The notes under the pieces: generated by a model
The model's input: the letters and a program-made list of their open reading frames with translations, nothing else
What the model was told of the DNA's origin: nothing
Databases searched by the model: none
Shown: positions 61,074-64,000 of the stretch, one piece after another
How positions within the stretch are numbered: the stretch's first letter is position 1
Layout of the letters: every line of letters starts with the position of its first letter
Source: Corallococcus caeni
Lineage (GTDB): Bacteria; Myxococcota; Myxococcia; Myxococcales; Myxococcaceae
Assembly (NCBI RefSeq): GCF_036245865.1
Contig: NZ_BTTW01000001.1
Span: forward strand, 1,860,001 to 1,924,000
Length of the DNA: 64,000 nucleotides
Direction of reading: 5' to 3'
Translations under genes and position numbers: made by a program

Positions 61074-62234
61074 ATGTCCGCCCCGCTCCCCACCACGCTG
61101 CGCCTGCTCCAGTCCATCACCGACGTTCCGGCGTCGGCGTGGGACGCGCTCGTGGACCCGGCGTCGGTGCCCTTCCTGGAGTGGGGCTTCCTCGCCGCCC
61201 TGGAGGAGAGCGGCAGCGTGGTGCCCGAGCGCGGCTGGCACCCGCGTCACCTCACCCTGTGGCGGGGCGCGCGCCTCATCGCCGCCGCGCCCGCGTACCT
61301 CAAGGACGACAGCCACGGCGAGTTCGTCTTCGACGCCGCCTGGGCCACCCTCGCCGAGCGCGCGGGCCTGCGCTACTACCCCAAGCTCGTCCTCGGCGTG
61401 CCCTTCACCCCCGCCACCGGCCGCCGCGTGCTGGTGGCCCCCGGCGAGGACGCCCCGGCCCGCGAGATGGAGCTGTACTCCGCCGCGCTGGAGTACGCGC
61501 GCGCGGAGGGGCTCTCCAGCGTCCACGTCCTCTTCCCCACCCTGGAGGAGCTGCCGGTGCTGGAGGCGCAGGGCTATGCCTTGCGCCTGGGCGTGCAGTA
61601 CATGTGGCGCAACGCGGGCTACCGGACGTTCGAGGACTTCCTCGGCCGCTTCCGCTCCAAGCGGCGGCACCAGATTCAGCGTGAGCGACAGGCATTGGAA
61701 GCCCAGGACATCACCGTGCGCACCCTCCGCGGCGACGCGCTGGAGGAGGTGGACGCGGCCCGCGCCCACCGGCTCTACGTCTCCACGGTGGACCGCTACC
61801 CGTGGGGCGTGCGCTCCCTGACCGAGGACTTCTTCGCCCGGCTGCTCGCCGGCTTCCGGCACCGGTGCGAGTTCGTGGAGGCCCGCCGGGAAGGCCGCGC
61901 GGTGGCCGGCGCGTTCAACTTCACCGGGCCGCGCACGCTGTACGGCCGTTATTGGGGAGCGCTGGAGGAACATCCGTTCCTGCACTTCAACGTGTGCCTC
62001 TACCACCCGGTGGAGGACTGCATCGCGCAAGGCCGCGAGCGCTTCGAGCCGGGGGCGGGCGGCGAGCACAAGCTCACCCGGGGTTTCGAGCCGCACCTCA
62101 CGTACAGTGCGCATCTGTTCCTCCACCCCGGCCTGGACCGGGCGGTGCGCGGCTTCCTGGCGCACGAGCGGGCAGCCGTCGAAAGCGGCCTGCCGCTGTG
62201 GTGGGCGGAGACGGGTTTCAAGGAGCGGGTCTGA
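61074..62234 (+). CDS. FemAB/GNAT-like acyltransferase-family protein
   Basis: This 386-aa protein has the PF04339-like twin-domain fold of the FemAB-like GNAT group: WDALVDPASVPFLEWGFLAAL at the start, GVQYMWRNAGYRTFEDFLGRFRSKRRHQIQRER in the middle and YYGRYWGALEEHPFLHFNVCLYHPVEDCI near the end. Members probably add an amino acid or acyl group to a carrier-bound glycan precursor, but substrates are unproven. ATG 61074 is chosen from the start of similarity; no ribosome-binding site is clear. clpS follows 61 bp later. Confidence 0.75.
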   Translation: MSAPLPTTLRLLQSITDVPASAWDALVDPASVPFLEWGFLAALEESGSVVPERGWHPRHLTLWRGARLIAAAPAYLKDDSHGEFVFDAAWATLAERAGLRYYPKLVLGVPFTPATGRRVLVAPGEDAPAREMELYSAALEYARAEGLSSVHVLFPTLEELPVLEAQGYALRLGVQYMWRNAGYRTFEDFLGRFRSKRRHQIQRERQALEAQDITVRTLRGDALEEVDAARAHRLYVSTVDRYPWGVRSLTEDFFARLLAGFRHRCEFVEARREGRAVAGAFNFTGPRTLYGRYWGALEEHPFLHFNVCLYHPVEDCIAQGRERFEPGAGGEHKLTRGFEPHLTYSAHLFLHPGLDRAVRGFLAHERAAVESGLPLWWAETGFKERV

Positions 62235-62295
62235 GGGGTTTCAAGCAGGCCCGCCAAAGGGAAAGCGCAGCGAAGGCAAGGGAGTCCGCAAGCCC

Positions 62296-62622
62296 ATGGC
62301 TCAGAAGCACCAACACGATGACGGCCAGGTCGTCACGGAGGCCGTCCCCAAGCAGAAGTTGAAGAGGCCGACGCTCTACAAGGTCCTCCTGCACAACGAC
62401 AACTACACCACGCGCGAGTTCGTGGTGGCCGTGCTCAAGGAGATCTTCCACAAGTCGGAGACGGATGCCGTGCAGATCATGATGCACGTTCATTACAACG
62501 GCATCGGTGTGGCGGGCGTTTATACCTACGACGTCGCCGAGACGAAGCTCAAGACAGTGGAGGCCGCGGCGAGGGACAACGGGTTCCCCCTGCGGCTGTC
62601 CATGGAACCCGAGGAAGGCTGA
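62296..62622 (+). CDS. clpS: ATP-dependent Clp protease adaptor ClpS
   Basis: This 108-aa adaptor has an unstructured N-terminal tail and the ClpS core LYKVLLHNDNYTTREFVVAVLKEIF, where NDN and the nearby hydrophobic pocket bind N-degron residues, and VQIMMHVHYNGIGVAGVYTYD. It passes N-end-rule substrates to ClpA. The downstream clpA begins 4 bp after the stop, so they are cotranscribed. A GGGAG run lies 11 nt before the ATG. Confidence 0.95.
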   Translation: MAQKHQHDDGQVVTEAVPKQKLKRPTLYKVLLHNDNYTTREFVVAVLKEIFHKSETDAVQIMMHVHYNGIGVAGVYTYDVAETKLKTVEAAARDNGFPLRLSMEPEEG

Positions 62623-62625
62623 ACC

Positions 62626-64000
<1,375 letters not shown>

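Overview
The window is high-GC bacterial DNA with strongly G/C-ending codons, and it looks like a chromosome segment of a myxobacterium, probably a Corallococcus/Myxococcus-type member of the Myxococcaceae. The evidence is a MYXO-CTERM-like tail on an ELWxTDGT-repeat protein, many secreted lipoproteins, a cytoplasmic Hanks-type kinase, a PilZ protein with a GYF-like N-terminus, large hybrid kinases, and secreted chitinase and chitosanase. I see no rRNA, tRNA, CRISPR array, insertion sequence or prophage. Gene density is high and most neighbours overlap or sit only a few bases apart. The species name is an inference.

Layout. 1-5636 (minus): a tightly coupled five-gene operon (AfsA-like hotdog protein, isoprenylcysteine-methyltransferase-like membrane protein, SDR/epimerase-like protein, PEP-synthase-like phosphotransferase, UbiA-like prenyltransferase cut by the window edge). 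This is the best candidate for an undescribed small-molecule or lipid pathway. 6129-11511 (plus): cell-surface and secreted proteins (ELWxTDGT/HYR protein, DUF350 membrane protein, transglutaminase-like protein, GH46 chitosanase lipoprotein). 11589-19810 (plus): an SF1 helicase, a 62-aa protein with a striking upstream direct repeat, an alpha/beta hydrolase, a 998-aa ASH-domain/VWA-like lipoprotein and a Ser/Thr kinase. 19912-22397 (minus): ttcA, a TerB-like protein and a PhnD-like binding protein in one operon. 22475-26291: RNase D, a Cys-rich small protein, an M32 carboxypeptidase and a conserved hypothetical. 26301-31975 (minus): two tandem GT-C-like membrane proteins and release factor 3.

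32097-37973: RidA, a lipoprotein, a HhH protein fused to an unrecognised domain, a 14-repeat kelch lipoprotein and a degenerate metallo-beta-lactamase-fold lipoprotein. 37978-40593 (minus): an ABC exporter (one ATPase, two ABC-2 permeases). 40652-44375: an Rsm22-like methyltransferase, proline iminopeptidase and an M20 peptidase. 44457-51705: signalling genes (CheY-like receiver, GYF/J-like/PilZ protein, 36-aa membrane microprotein, PAS-GAF histidine kinase, hybrid histidine kinase) plus an RlmL-like rRNA methyltransferase whose start overlaps nothing but whose hybrid-kinase neighbour ends inside its start codon. 52113-57646: fatty acid desaturase, GH18 chitinase, PlsC acyltransferase and a ferredoxin-reductase-like flavoprotein. 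57653-64000: alpha/beta hydrolase, methyltransferase, Nfu iron-sulfur carrier, an unknown small protein, a FemAB/GNAT-like protein, clpS and the first 458 codons of clpA.

How the genes work together. The clearest functional sets are the five-gene AfsA-like operon, the ABC exporter, the DUF350/transglutaminase pair, the ttcA-terB-phnD operon and the ClpS-ClpAP protease pair. Several genes lack a Shine-Dalgarno sequence and instead carry a TA-rich hexamer about 10 nt before the start codon, which suggests leaderless transcripts.
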